Assembly: GCA_902363665.1 (NCBI GenBank)
Contig: CABJAW010000002.1
Span: 248,001 to 312,000, forward strand
Length of the DNA stretch: 64,000 nt
Origin: Lachnospiraceae bacterium
Lineage (GTDB): Bacteria; Bacillota; Clostridia; Lachnospirales; Lachnospiraceae
Direction of reading: 5' to 3'
The notes below the pieces were generated by a model that worked only from the letters and a program-made list of their open reading frames with translations, did not search any database and was not told the origin of the DNA. Every line of letters starts with the position of its first letter. Position 1 is the first letter of the stretch. The translations under genes were made by a program, and so were the position numbers. Of the stretch, positions 1 to 7,566 are shown one piece after another.

Positions 1-105
1 CAGATTCGATATTCGGAAGATCCGCTTCTGAATCGTGACGTCCGCACCGCATCCAGGGCAGTAATCAATCGCAGCAAGAGGGGTATTACAGTAAATACAT
101 CTCAT
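1..105 (-). CDS. Zinc-ribbon protein, N-terminal 35 residues only
   Basis: The first 35 codons are visible before the window edge. They read as a zinc ribbon with two CxxC knuckles, C3-x2-C6 (CIYC) and C16-x2-C19 (CPGC), which in this family bind one zinc ion at the N-terminus. What follows the ribbon lies outside the window; in Clostridia such ribbons often precede a membrane segment or TPR repeats, but that cannot be seen here. The ATG overlaps the TGA of the small gene before it in an ATGA arrangement, so the two are probably translationally coupled and form one operand with folC upstream. Family assignment beyond zinc ribbon is not possible. Confidence 0.7.
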   Translation of the reverse strand, partial: MRCIYCNTPLAAIDYCPGCGADVTIQKRIFRISNL

Positions 106-260
106 GAATTCCCCTGCTTTCTGTTCTTCTTCTCTTCCTTCATCATTTCCTTCAGAATATCCGTCATATCCGTGAGGTCGCGGCTGTAGATCGCATCCTC
201 TGCCTCGTTGACATCCATGCTCGGATGATATTTCTTCAGTTCCTCTTCATAATTAATCAT
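102..260 (-). CDS. Small conserved hypothetical protein, 52 aa
   Basis: A 52-residue, highly charged protein starting MINYEEELKKYHPS. It has no membrane segment, no signal peptide and no motif I recognise; the C-terminal third (KEMMKEEKKNRKQ) looks helical. The ATG at 260 is chosen because AAGGAG sits seven bases upstream; a longer frame to 338 lacks a ribosome site and would run into folC. It lies 11 bases after folC and shares ATGA with the zinc-ribbon gene, so it is part of a tight operon folC - this gene - zinc ribbon. Function unknown. Confidence 0.6.
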   Translation of the reverse strand: MINYEEELKKYHPSMDVNEAEDAIYSRDLTDMTDILKEMMKEEKKNRKQGNS

Positions 261-271
261 AGGGTGTCTCC

Positions 272-1582
272 TTATTTTTCGCTTTTCTTTTTCAGGATCG
301 CCTTGATGTCCCCCACAAGGTACAGCGATCCGGCGCAAAACAGCATTCCCTCTCCCCGCTTTGCAAGTGCTGTCTCAAACGCCTGCTCCACATCCGGCTG
401 CACAATGATTTCGGCATCCGTATACTTGCGGAACATGCCGCCGAGCACCTCTGCCGGTACAACTCTTGCTCCGTCGATCTGCGTCACGACAATCGACGTG
501 GCATGCACGCTTTCGCAGATCTCCGCGATCATCTTCTCATATTCCTTTTCCACCACCGCAGAAAACAGCAGCGATACCGGCATGCGCTCCTGCACGCTGA
601 CAACTGTGCGGATAAACTCTTTGATTCCGTCCGCATTGTGTGCTCCGTCCAGTACGACACCCGGAAGTACTGTTTCCATTCGGCCCTGCCATCTCGTCGC
701 AGCAATGCCCGCCGCGATCTCCCCGTCGCTGACCTCGCTGTTTTTATCAATCACATGCATCGCCGTCACAGCAAGCGAACTGTTTACGATCTGATACTCA
801 GCCAGATACGGCACGGTGATCCGCATTTTGCGATGATCTTCCCCATCATACCTGCAATCCAGCAGAAAATCAATGCTTTTGTCCGTCTTATCCAAAATTT
901 CGCACTGATCACCATAGTACGGATAAACCGGTGCGTGCTTCTCTTTCGCGGTCTGAAAGATCACTTCTGCCGACTCCGGATTACGCGCGTCAAAAATGAC
1001 CGGAACACCTTCTTTAATAATCCCGGCTTTTTCCGCTGCGATTTTTGCCACCGTGTCGCCCAGATATTCCATATGATCAAGACTGATCGTCGTCAGCACC
1101 ACCGCGATCGGATGCTCCACAAGATTTGTCGCATCGAGCCGTCCGCCAAGTCCCGTCTCCATCACGAGATACTCCACCTTCTCCTCCGCAAAGATCAGAA
1201 GTCCTGCCGCAAAGAGCAGCTCAAAATACGCCGGATGCGCATAGCCGTCCTTTATCATCGCGTCTACTTCTTCCTTTACCCTGGTAAATGCCCGCGCGAA
1301 CACTTCATGGGAAACATTTTCCCCGTTGATCTGAAAACGCTCCGTGATCTCCACAAGGTGCGGGGAAGTGAACAGTCCGGTGCGCTTTCCTGTCCGTGTT
1401 AAAATGGAGGAAAGAAACGCACAGACGGAACCTTTTCCGTTCGTTCCTGCCACATGGATCACCTTCATCGCACGCTCCGGATGGCCGATCCGGCGAATCA
1501 GCTCCAACGTATTTTCCGGTTTGTTTTTTTTCGTAAACTTTGGTACTTCTTCTATATAATTTACTGCTTCTGTATAGTTCAT
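272..1582 (-). CDS. folC: Bifunctional folylpolyglutamate synthase / dihydrofolate synthase
   Basis: A 436-residue cytoplasmic Mur-ligase-family enzyme that adds glutamate to (tetrahydro)folate, or to dihydropteroate, with ATP. Visible motifs are the P-loop GTNGKGS at residues 46-52, the omega-loop and folate region HLVEITERFQING at about 75-88, ETGLGGRLDATN at 142-153, SLDH at 167-170 and the Mur-ligase GAHN motif in the C-terminal third. Length is normal for FolC. The start at 1582 has AAAGGAAG eight to nine bases upstream; the frame stays open a further 76 codons upstream, but that extension runs through a repeat hairpin and is not coding. It heads an operon with two small genes. Confidence 0.95.
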   Translation of the reverse strand: MNYTEAVNYIEEVPKFTKKNKPENTLELIRRIGHPERAMKVIHVAGTNGKGSVCAFLSSILTRTGKRTGLFTSPHLVEITERFQINGENVSHEVFARAFTRVKEEVDAMIKDGYAHPAYFELLFAAGLLIFAEEKVEYLVMETGLGGRLDATNLVEHPIAVVLTTISLDHMEYLGDTVAKIAAEKAGIIKEGVPVIFDARNPESAEVIFQTAKEKHAPVYPYYGDQCEILDKTDKSIDFLLDCRYDGEDHRKMRITVPYLAEYQIVNSSLAVTAMHVIDKNSEVSDGEIAAGIAATRWQGRMETVLPGVVLDGAHNADGIKEFIRTVVSVQERMPVSLLFSAVVEKEYEKMIAEICESVHATSIVVTQIDGARVVPAEVLGGMFRKYTDAEIIVQPDVEQAFETALAKRGEGMLFCAGSLYLVGDIKAILKKKSEK

Positions 1583-1627
1583 GGCTTTCTTCCTTTGCTG
1601 TGTTTTTTTGTAAAGGGGACATTTGCA

Positions 1628-1695
1628 ATTCGCTTCGCTGCTTGCAGGATCGTAAGGGATCCTCCCGTAAACGGGTCCCTCCTTACGATATTTCA
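1628..1695. repeat. Hairpin repeat, module D (with partial module E)
   Basis: Outer stem ATCGTAAGG (1649-1657) pairs with CCTTACGAT (1681-1689); inner stem CCCGT pairs with ACGGG. Compared with the same module at 16146 and 52038 (ATCATAAGG/CCTTATGAT), one outer base pair is changed on both arms, so pairing is kept. It lies in the leader region upstream of folC. Confidence 0.75.
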
Positions 1696-1866
1696 TGATA
1701 CCACAGCCGCCCCCGTTTTCAAGATTTATTTTTCGCAAAAACGGACGCTGTCTGACAGGAAAATGCTTATTTTTCAGCTTTTTCCTGATTCTGCATATGT
1801 CTTTGTGCATTTTTTAATTTTATATTTGCTCGACATTGTTTTTTGTTAGTATTTTCAACAATTCTA

Positions 1867-1895
1867 TTGACTATTTCTTATTTTCATAGTATATT
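1867..1895 (+). promoter_or_regulatory. SigA-type promoter for the sugar importer operon
   Basis: TTGACT, a 17-base spacer, then TATATT, in an AT-rich stretch about 75 bases upstream of the binding-protein start. It is the best match in the divergent folC/importer region. Sequence match only. Confidence 0.65.
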
Positions 1896-1906
1896 TTTAC
1901 CAGAGA

Positions 1907-1941
1907 GGCAAATCATGGTACGATGAGGTAAGTGATTTGCC
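1907..1941 (+). promoter_or_regulatory. Inverted repeat in importer leader, operator or leader hairpin
   Basis: Perfect 9-bp arms GGCAAATCA (1907-1915) and TGATTTGCC (1933-1941), loop 17. It begins about five bases after the expected transcription start of the promoter at 1867-1895 and ends just before the ribosome site, so it could be a repressor operator or an RNA hairpin. No regulator gene sits beside it. Confidence 0.45.
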
Positions 1942-1969
1942 ACAATTTATTTTTAAGGAGGGTTTCAAA

Positions 1970-3193
1970 ATGAAAAAAGTTTTAACCGCAGGCGCAGCAA
2001 TGGCAATGGCTATGGCAATGGCATCTATGAGCGCCGTGGCAGCAGATCCAGTAGATGTGAACGTAATCGCTGCACAGTACGGTCAGAACACAACTAACTG
2101 GTGGGCACAGTTTGTAGAAGACTTTAATGCAGACAACCCGGGGATCAATCTGAACGTAGAAGTAGTATCCTGGAACGACATTTACACCGTTGTAAATACG
2201 CGTATCGCCAACGGCGAAGCTCCGGATGTTCTGAACATCGACGTATTTGCTGACTATCAGGCAGATGATCTGCTGCTTCCGATTCAGGATGTTGTATCCG
2301 AAGAGACATACAGTAAGATGTATGACGCATTCCTTGACCAGTCTGTAGTAGACGGTACGGTATGGGCTATTCCGGACCTCGCTTCCGCACGCGCTCTGTA
2401 CTACAACAAAGACATTCTTGACGCTGCAGGCGTAGAAGTTCCTACTACCTGGGATGAACTGACCGCAGCATGCGAAGCAATCAAGGCTTACGATGACAGC
2501 ATTTATCCATGGGGTATTGATATGACAACTGACGAAGGTCAGGCAGCATTTGCTTACTATACCTGGAACAACGGCGGCGGATTCGTAGATGATGACGGCA
2601 ACTGGACACTGAACAGCGCCGAGAACGTAGCAGCGATTGAATACGCAATCAGCCTCGTAAATGCAGGTTACACCAACAGCGATCCGGCCAACGACACACG
2701 TTACGACCTGCAGGATATGTTCGGAGCAGGCAAGATTGCCATGGTTATCGCTCCTAACAGCTTACCGACTTACATCGCAGACGGCGGCAATGAAGTAAAC
2801 TACGGCGTAGCTTCTATCCCGAGCAATACAGGTGAATCTGTATCCGCAGGCGTTATGGACAGATTTATGTGCTTCGATAATGATTATACCGACGAAGAAA
2901 AAGCAGCAATCACAACATTCTTCGATTACTTCTATGATGATGCACGTTACACCGACTGGGTGGCTATGGAAGGTTTCCTGCCGGCAACCAAGACTGGCGG
3001 CGAGGCTCTTGCTGCTGCAGATCCTGATATGGCAAGCTGGATCGACATCCTTGCAAACTGCAAGTTCTATCCGACAGCAAAAGCTGAATGGGCAGACGTA
3101 AAACAGGGCGTTATCAGCGCAGAGCAGAATGCACTCCTTGGTGAAAGCGTTCAGGAACAGCTGGATAACCTTCAGGCAGAAATCGCAGGTTAA
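1970..3193 (+). CDS. Carbohydrate ABC transporter substrate-binding protein
   Basis: A 407-residue extracellular binding protein of the MalE/UgpB-like family (SBP_bac_1). The N-terminus is a signal peptide with an Ala/Met-rich core and a likely signal peptidase I site after SAVA (mature protein starts AD). There is no Cys in the first 30 residues, so it is not a typical lipoprotein, which is unusual for a Gram-positive binding protein. The start ATG at 1970 follows AAGGAGGG. It is followed by two MalF/MalG-type permeases and a NahK-like kinase, so an N-acetylhexosamine-containing sugar is a possible ligand; this is inference from context. A MITE and a terminator-like hairpin lie between it and the permeases, which should lower downstream expression relative to this gene. 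Confidence 0.9.
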   Translation: MKKVLTAGAAMAMAMAMASMSAVAADPVDVNVIAAQYGQNTTNWWAQFVEDFNADNPGINLNVEVVSWNDIYTVVNTRIANGEAPDVLNIDVFADYQADDLLLPIQDVVSEETYSKMYDAFLDQSVVDGTVWAIPDLASARALYYNKDILDAAGVEVPTTWDELTAACEAIKAYDDSIYPWGIDMTTDEGQAAFAYYTWNNGGGFVDDDGNWTLNSAENVAAIEYAISLVNAGYTNSDPANDTRYDLQDMFGAGKIAMVIAPNSLPTYIADGGNEVNYGVASIPSNTGESVSAGVMDRFMCFDNDYTDEEKAAITTFFDYFYDDARYTDWVAMEGFLPATKTGGEALAAADPDMASWIDILANCKFYPTAKAEWADVKQGVISAEQNALLGESVQEQLDNLQAEIAG

Positions 3194-3213
3194 GTCAGAA
3201 CCATATTTTCAAA

Positions 3214-3355
3214 GTAACTGTTCAGAGCCAACCTCCAAAATGCTACGCATTTCGTCGGTGTGGCGTATCCGCCAAATAAAATTTCAAAAACAGGCTTAAA
3301 AATGCAAGCATTTTCCGCCTGTTTTATGAAATTTTGCTTGGCTCTGAACAGTTAC
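3214..3355 (+). mobile_element. IS66-type MITE, copy 1 (142 bp)
   Basis: Ends are an 18-bp inverted repeat beginning GTAACTGTTCAGAGCCAA. Flanks TTTTCAAA (3206-3213) and CTTTCAAA (3356-3363) match at 7 of 8 positions, a slightly decayed 8-bp target duplication. No open frame for a transposase. The interior folds into further hairpins. It sits 20 bp after the binding-protein stop codon. Confidence 0.85.
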
Positions 3356-3382
3356 CTTTCAAAAAACAGAATAAGAACAGAA

Positions 3383-3418
3383 AATGGGCCGGGCTGTTAA
3401 GGTTCGGTCCATTTTTTT
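3383..3418 (+). terminator. Terminator-like attenuator between binding protein and permeases
   Basis: AATGG-g-CCG pairs with CGG-t-CCATT and is followed by a run of seven T. Being inside the operon, it probably lets part of the transcripts through and sets binding protein above permease. Confidence 0.7.
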
Positions 3419-3466
3419 AAGTCCAGCACGTTTTTATTTATGACATTACAGAAATGAGGCATTCTA

Positions 3467-4345
3467 ATGAAGAAAAAATTTCGACGTATAGAACCATATA
3501 TCTGGATTCTTCCAAGCGTACTTCTGATGGCGGTCTTCATTGTCACTCCGATTGGATTCGTATTCCGCATGTCCCTGAGCAAGATCAGTAAAGCCGGTCT
3601 GATCAAAGGCTTCTGTGGATTTGACAATTTCCATAAAGTATTGAGCAGTCCGATATTCTCCATGGTTCTGAAAAATACAGTGATATGGACTGTTGCGGTG
3701 GTAGGATTATCCACCTTACTTGGTTTTATCCTTGCCATTATTCTGAACAATAATTTTAAAGGCCGTAAAATTGCACGTGCCATTGTGGTATTCCCGTGGG
3801 CTACCACACTGATCGTACAGGCAAGTATCTGGAAATTCATCATTGATACCGATTACGGTACACTGAATACACTTCTGATGAAGCTTGGTATTATTGATCA
3901 CGCCATCAACTGGACACCGACCGCTGGTGCCTATTTTGCCTGGGAGATCGCCTGTGGTATCTTTGTAACAATTCCGTTCGTTACCTTTACCGTACTGTCC
4001 GGCCTGCAGAGTATTGATGATGGCTTCTATGAGGCTGCTACGGTAGACGGCGCCAATTACTGGCAGAAGATGTTTCAGATCACCATTCCGCTGGTTCGTC
4101 CTTCTCTTACAGTAAGTACGGTACTGAATATCATTTATGTATTTAACTCATTCCCGATCATCTGGACCATTACAAAGGGTGATCCGGCGAACCGCACCGA
4201 TACACTGGTAACTTACCTGTACAAGCTTGCATTTTACAATGGCAAACAGGGCGATGCTGCCGCTGTTTCCGTGATCGGATTCCTGATTCTCTTTATTTGT
4301 GCAAGTATTTACATGGTATCTGTATTAAGGAAAGGAGATGACTGA
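3467..4345 (+). CDS. Sugar ABC transporter permease, MalF type
   Basis: A 292-residue integral membrane protein with about six hydrophobic helices, the first at residues 11-31. The cytoplasmic EAA loop reads EAATVDGANYWQKMFQITIP at about 190-210, the segment that docks on the ATPase in this family. It pairs with the next permease, whose start lies one base after this stop codon. No ATP-binding subunit is encoded here; in Clostridia a shared MsmK/UgpC-type ATPase elsewhere usually serves such importers, which I infer. It is separated from its binding protein by a MITE and an attenuator hairpin. Confidence 0.92.
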   Translation: MKKKFRRIEPYIWILPSVLLMAVFIVTPIGFVFRMSLSKISKAGLIKGFCGFDNFHKVLSSPIFSMVLKNTVIWTVAVVGLSTLLGFILAIILNNNFKGRKIARAIVVFPWATTLIVQASIWKFIIDTDYGTLNTLLMKLGIIDHAINWTPTAGAYFAWEIACGIFVTIPFVTFTVLSGLQSIDDGFYEAATVDGANYWQKMFQITIPLVRPSLTVSTVLNIIYVFNSFPIIWTITKGDPANRTDTLVTYLYKLAFYNGKQGDAAAVSVIGFLILFICASIYMVSVLRKGDD

Positions 4346-4346
4346 T

Positions 4347-5192
4347 ATGCGAAATGCAAAATCCGTTAAAAAAACCGTGTTACGGGTATTGTTATATCTG
4401 GCTGTTATCATCATCTGCCTGATTACACTGTATCCGTATTTTGTCACAATCTGTACTGCATTAAAGAGCCGTGCGGAAATCTTCTCCACCTCCGGTACGG
4501 TCTTTCCGGTGGAAGCTATCTGGTCCAACCTGATCGACGTATGGTCTAAAGCTCCCATGGCCAATTACATGCTGAATTCCATCCTGATTGCAGGCGGATC
4601 CACGCTTCTGGCCATGCTCTGCGGCATCCCTGCAGCCTATGCATTATCCAGAATGAAATTCAAAGGACAGACCATTTTCCTTGGATTCGTCATTGTTTCC
4701 CAGATGTTTGCCCCGGTCGTTCTTCTGATTGGTATCTACAAGGTCATGATGTTTCTGCACCTGACCAACAGCATCATTGGCCTGATCTTTATTAATGCCG
4801 CATTTAACCAGGCATTTGCCATCTGGCTGCTGCGCGGTACTTTTATAAGTATCTCCGCTGAAATGGAACAGGCTGCCGCCATCGATGGCTGCAACCGTGT
4901 ACAGGCGCTGATTAAAATCCTTCTTCCGGTTGCCGCACCTGGTATTGTAACTGCACTGATTTTCGTGTTTATCAATGCATGGAATGAATATACCGTAGCA
5001 CTGACCCTGATTTCCACAGATACGTTCAAACCTCTGACCGTCGGCATCAACATCTTCAACGGTTACAACATGATTGAATGGCAGTATCTGTTCGCAGCAT
5101 CCCTGTATGCGATCGTTCCGGTTGTGATACTGTTCATCGGTATCGAAAAGAATCTGGTAGGCGGTCTGACATCCGGTGGTGTCAAGGGTTAA
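4347..5192 (+). CDS. Sugar ABC transporter permease, MalG type
   Basis: A 281-residue permease with about six membrane helices and the EAA loop EQAAAIDGCNRVQALIKILL (about 175-195), typical of the MalG subfamily. I place the start at ATG 4347, nine bases after AAAGGAG and one base after the MalF stop; an in-frame ATG at 4338 overlaps MalF but has the ribosome site directly against it. The protein ends in GGLTSGGVKG, the usual MalG-type C-terminal tail. It completes the membrane channel of the importer and is followed after 21 bases by the NahK-like kinase in the same operon. Confidence 0.92.
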   Translation: MRNAKSVKKTVLRVLLYLAVIIICLITLYPYFVTICTALKSRAEIFSTSGTVFPVEAIWSNLIDVWSKAPMANYMLNSILIAGGSTLLAMLCGIPAAYALSRMKFKGQTIFLGFVIVSQMFAPVVLLIGIYKVMMFLHLTNSIIGLIFINAAFNQAFAIWLLRGTFISISAEMEQAAAIDGCNRVQALIKILLPVAAPGIVTALIFVFINAWNEYTVALTLISTDTFKPLTVGINIFNGYNMIEWQYLFAASLYAIVPVVILFIGIEKNLVGGLTSGGVKG

Positions 5193-5213
5193 GTTTCTGA
5201 AAAGGAGTTTTTA

Positions 5214-6338
5214 ATGGATACGCAAAAAACAACGAACGGATTGCCGCAGGCCTGCCATGGGTTCGCGATTGAAGGCACTTATAAGGACTGTATTTCCTAC
5301 GGAAACGGTCATATCAATGATACTTATCTGCTGACCTATGAGCAGAATGATCAGGAACACGCATACATCTTACAGCATATGAACAAAACCATCTTCACCG
5401 ATCCGGAAGCGCTGATGGAAAATATTATCGGCGTGACCGGATTCCTGAAAGAAAAGATCAAAGCCGCCGGCGGAAATCCCCGGCGGGAAACTCTGGATTT
5501 TGTTCCCGCCGCCGATGGGAAACCATATTATAAAGACGATTTCGGAGAATACTGGCGTGCTTACCATTATATTGACCACGTGTATGCACTGGATCAGGTA
5601 AAAAATCCGGAAGATTTTTATCAGAGTGCCCTGTCGTTTGGACATTTCCAGCAGATGCTGGCAGACTTTCCGGCAGATACTCTGCATGAGACCATCCCTG
5701 ATTTCCACAACACGGCAGTTCGTTTTAAAACTTTTGAAAAAGCTGTTACCGAAGATATCTGCGGCCGTGCTGCCGGTGTCATGAAAGAAATCCAGTTTGT
5801 GCGGCAGCATTCTGACCTTGCCTGTGTGCTGGGCGACCTGCAAAAGCAGGGAAAAATTCCGCTCCGCGTTACGCACAACGACACCAAGTCCAACAATGTC
5901 CTGATTGACGAGGCAACCGGAAAAGGCTTATGCGTCATTGATCTGGATACAGTGATGCCGGGTCTGTCTGTCAATGATTTTGGCGATTCCATCCGTTTCG
6001 GTGCCAGTACCGCTGCGGAGGATGAAAAAGATCTTTCCAGAGTAAGCTGCAGTATGGAATTATATGAAGCCTATGTGAAGGGCTTTCTGAAAGGCTGCGG
6101 CGGCCGCCTGACAGACAATGAAATTGCCGCCCTTCCGCTTGGTGCAAAAGTCATGACCTACGAATGCGGCATGCGTTTTCTGACCGATTACCTCTGCGGT
6201 GACACGTATTTTAAGATTCACCGGTCAGAGCACAATCTGGATCGCGCCCGCACTCAGTTTAAACTGGTTTCCGATATGGAAAATAAATGGGAAGAGATGC
6301 AGACAATTGTCAAAAAATACATGACAGACACTCATTAA
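5214..6338 (+). CDS. N-acetylhexosamine 1-kinase-like sugar kinase (APH fold)
   Basis: A 374-residue cytoplasmic kinase of the aminoglycoside-phosphotransferase fold. The catalytic loop HNDTK is at 221-225 with SNN following, and the metal-binding DLDT at 243-246 continues into VMPG; this pattern and the length match NahK, which phosphorylates GlcNAc or GalNAc at C1. The start at 5214 has AAAAGGAG eight bases upstream. It is the last gene of the importer operon, suggesting the imported sugar is trapped by phosphorylation. In bifidobacteria NahK works with lacto-N-biose phosphorylase, but no phosphorylase is encoded here, so the partner enzyme is either elsewhere or the substrate is a free amino sugar. 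Another APH-fold sugar kinase role cannot be excluded. Confidence 0.75.
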   Translation: MDTQKTTNGLPQACHGFAIEGTYKDCISYGNGHINDTYLLTYEQNDQEHAYILQHMNKTIFTDPEALMENIIGVTGFLKEKIKAAGGNPRRETLDFVPAADGKPYYKDDFGEYWRAYHYIDHVYALDQVKNPEDFYQSALSFGHFQQMLADFPADTLHETIPDFHNTAVRFKTFEKAVTEDICGRAAGVMKEIQFVRQHSDLACVLGDLQKQGKIPLRVTHNDTKSNNVLIDEATGKGLCVIDLDTVMPGLSVNDFGDSIRFGASTAAEDEKDLSRVSCSMELYEAYVKGFLKGCGGRLTDNEIAALPLGAKVMTYECGMRFLTDYLCGDTYFKIHRSEHNLDRARTQFKLVSDMENKWEEMQTIVKKYMTDTH

Positions 6339-6376
6339 CAAAACCTTAATTTTGACCATAAACCCTCTCTTTTTCT

Positions 6377-6405
6377 GGACACTCAAAAACAACAGTGTTA
6401 TAATA
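6377..6405 (+). promoter_or_regulatory. SigA-type promoter for the DUF6612-like gene
   Basis: TGGACA, a 17-base spacer and a perfect TATAAT. Predicted start near 6412 gives a leader of about 90 bases containing the small inverted repeat TCTGC/GCAGA. Confidence 0.8.
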
Positions 6406-6501
6406 ACTGTAATTCAGGACTTTTCTGCAGTTTTTCGCAGATAAATCCATCATCACGTTTGACACTTCTGTCAAATCTATTACAGAAAGGAATTTGGGAT
6501 T

Positions 6502-7488
6502 ATGAAAAAGAAATTAGTGCTTGGTCTTGCAGTTCTCGGTACAGCTTCCATGCTGTGTGGTTTCGACAATACCCAGACAGCAAATGATGTGCTTCAGAAA
6601 ACACAGGAAGCATCAAAAGATGCTGCCGGCGTGACAATGACCATGAAAATGAACTTCGACGGCGCAGTCAATGTCAACGACGGGTCTACGACCTCTACAC
6701 TTCAGGCAAAGTTAACCGGTGGTTTTGACATGGCTGCAAACATGGATCCGTTCGGCATGCAGATGGACGGAAACGCCGCAGTGTCTTTCTTCGGTCAGAA
6801 TCAGACTGTCGACATGAAAATGTACGCTGTTACAAATGAGGACGGCGCACTCGATACTTACGTTTATTCAAAAGACTCCGCTACCGGTGAAGGCCAGTGG
6901 GAGCACACAACCGACAGCAGCATCGATTACAGCCAGCTGATCAATTTGTCCAACTCTTTCAATGTATCCGATTACGCAGACTGGGGCCTTACCTTTGAGC
7001 TTGCACCGGAAGCAGCAGAAGTAGATGGCAAAGAGTGCTATCTTCTGACCGCAGTCATCGACAAGGATGCACTGAACACATTGATCAACAAGAGTTCCGA
7101 GCTTACAGGCGAGGATCTTTCCTCCGATACGGATGTTGCCACTGCTCTTGCTTATCTTGATGGCATCTCCCTGAAGCTTCAGTACTATATCGATACTACA
7201 ACTTATCTTCCGGTCAGCATGCACATGGATCTCAATGACAGTGATCTGACTAACTTAAACGCAGTTTTTGCAGGCGCTCTTGCATCTTCTGATGACAGTT
7301 CCACTGCTGAGATCGTACTCAACGATGCATCCATCGATGTCACCTGTGCATACGGCGATGCAGTTGACATCACAGTTCCGGATGAGGCAATTCAGGCAGC
7401 ACAGGACGTTGAAAACCCGGTTACTTCCATCGAGGACGCAGTTGGTGAGATCGAGTCCGAGGCATCAAGCGAAGTAGCAGTCGGCTAA
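6502..7488 (+). CDS. Secreted DUF6612-like protein
   Basis: A 328-residue exported protein. The N-terminus has a signal peptide followed by MLCGFDNTQT; the Cys at about residue 19 could be lipidated although the preceding residues (SML) are not a classical lipobox. The body resembles the DUF6612 family of Clostridia, with alternating beta-strand repeats (TMTMKMNFDG, MQMDGNAAVSF) that suggest a LolA/LppX-like open barrel, and a Ser/Glu-rich C-terminal tail. Function is unknown; families of this shape often carry lipids or sense the envelope. It is a single gene with its own near-consensus promoter and a strong terminator. Confidence 0.7.
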   Translation: MKKKLVLGLAVLGTASMLCGFDNTQTANDVLQKTQEASKDAAGVTMTMKMNFDGAVNVNDGSTTSTLQAKLTGGFDMAANMDPFGMQMDGNAAVSFFGQNQTVDMKMYAVTNEDGALDTYVYSKDSATGEGQWEHTTDSSIDYSQLINLSNSFNVSDYADWGLTFELAPEAAEVDGKECYLLTAVIDKDALNTLINKSSELTGEDLSSDTDVATALAYLDGISLKLQYYIDTTTYLPVSMHMDLNDSDLTNLNAVFAGALASSDDSSTAEIVLNDASIDVTCAYGDAVDITVPDEAIQAAQDVENPVTSIEDAVGEIESEASSEVAVG

Positions 7489-7512
7489 GAGTTATTTCTA
7501 TATTAACAACAG

Positions 7513-7543
7513 GAAAACGCGCGATTCCGCGCGTTTTCTTTGT
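7513..7543 (+). terminator. Rho-independent terminator
   Basis: Perfect 11-bp stem GAAAACGCGCG / CGCGCGTTTTC with ATTC loop, then a T-rich tail. It closes the DUF6612-like unit. Confidence 0.85.
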
Positions 7544-7566
7544 TTCACCAGACAGGAGGTCTTTGA

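Noticed and set aside
225-1402. Long plus-strand open frames opposite folC
   Set aside because: They lie antisense to an intact folC, have no ribosome sites and no recognisable domains; Arg/Ser-rich composition is typical of antisense frames.
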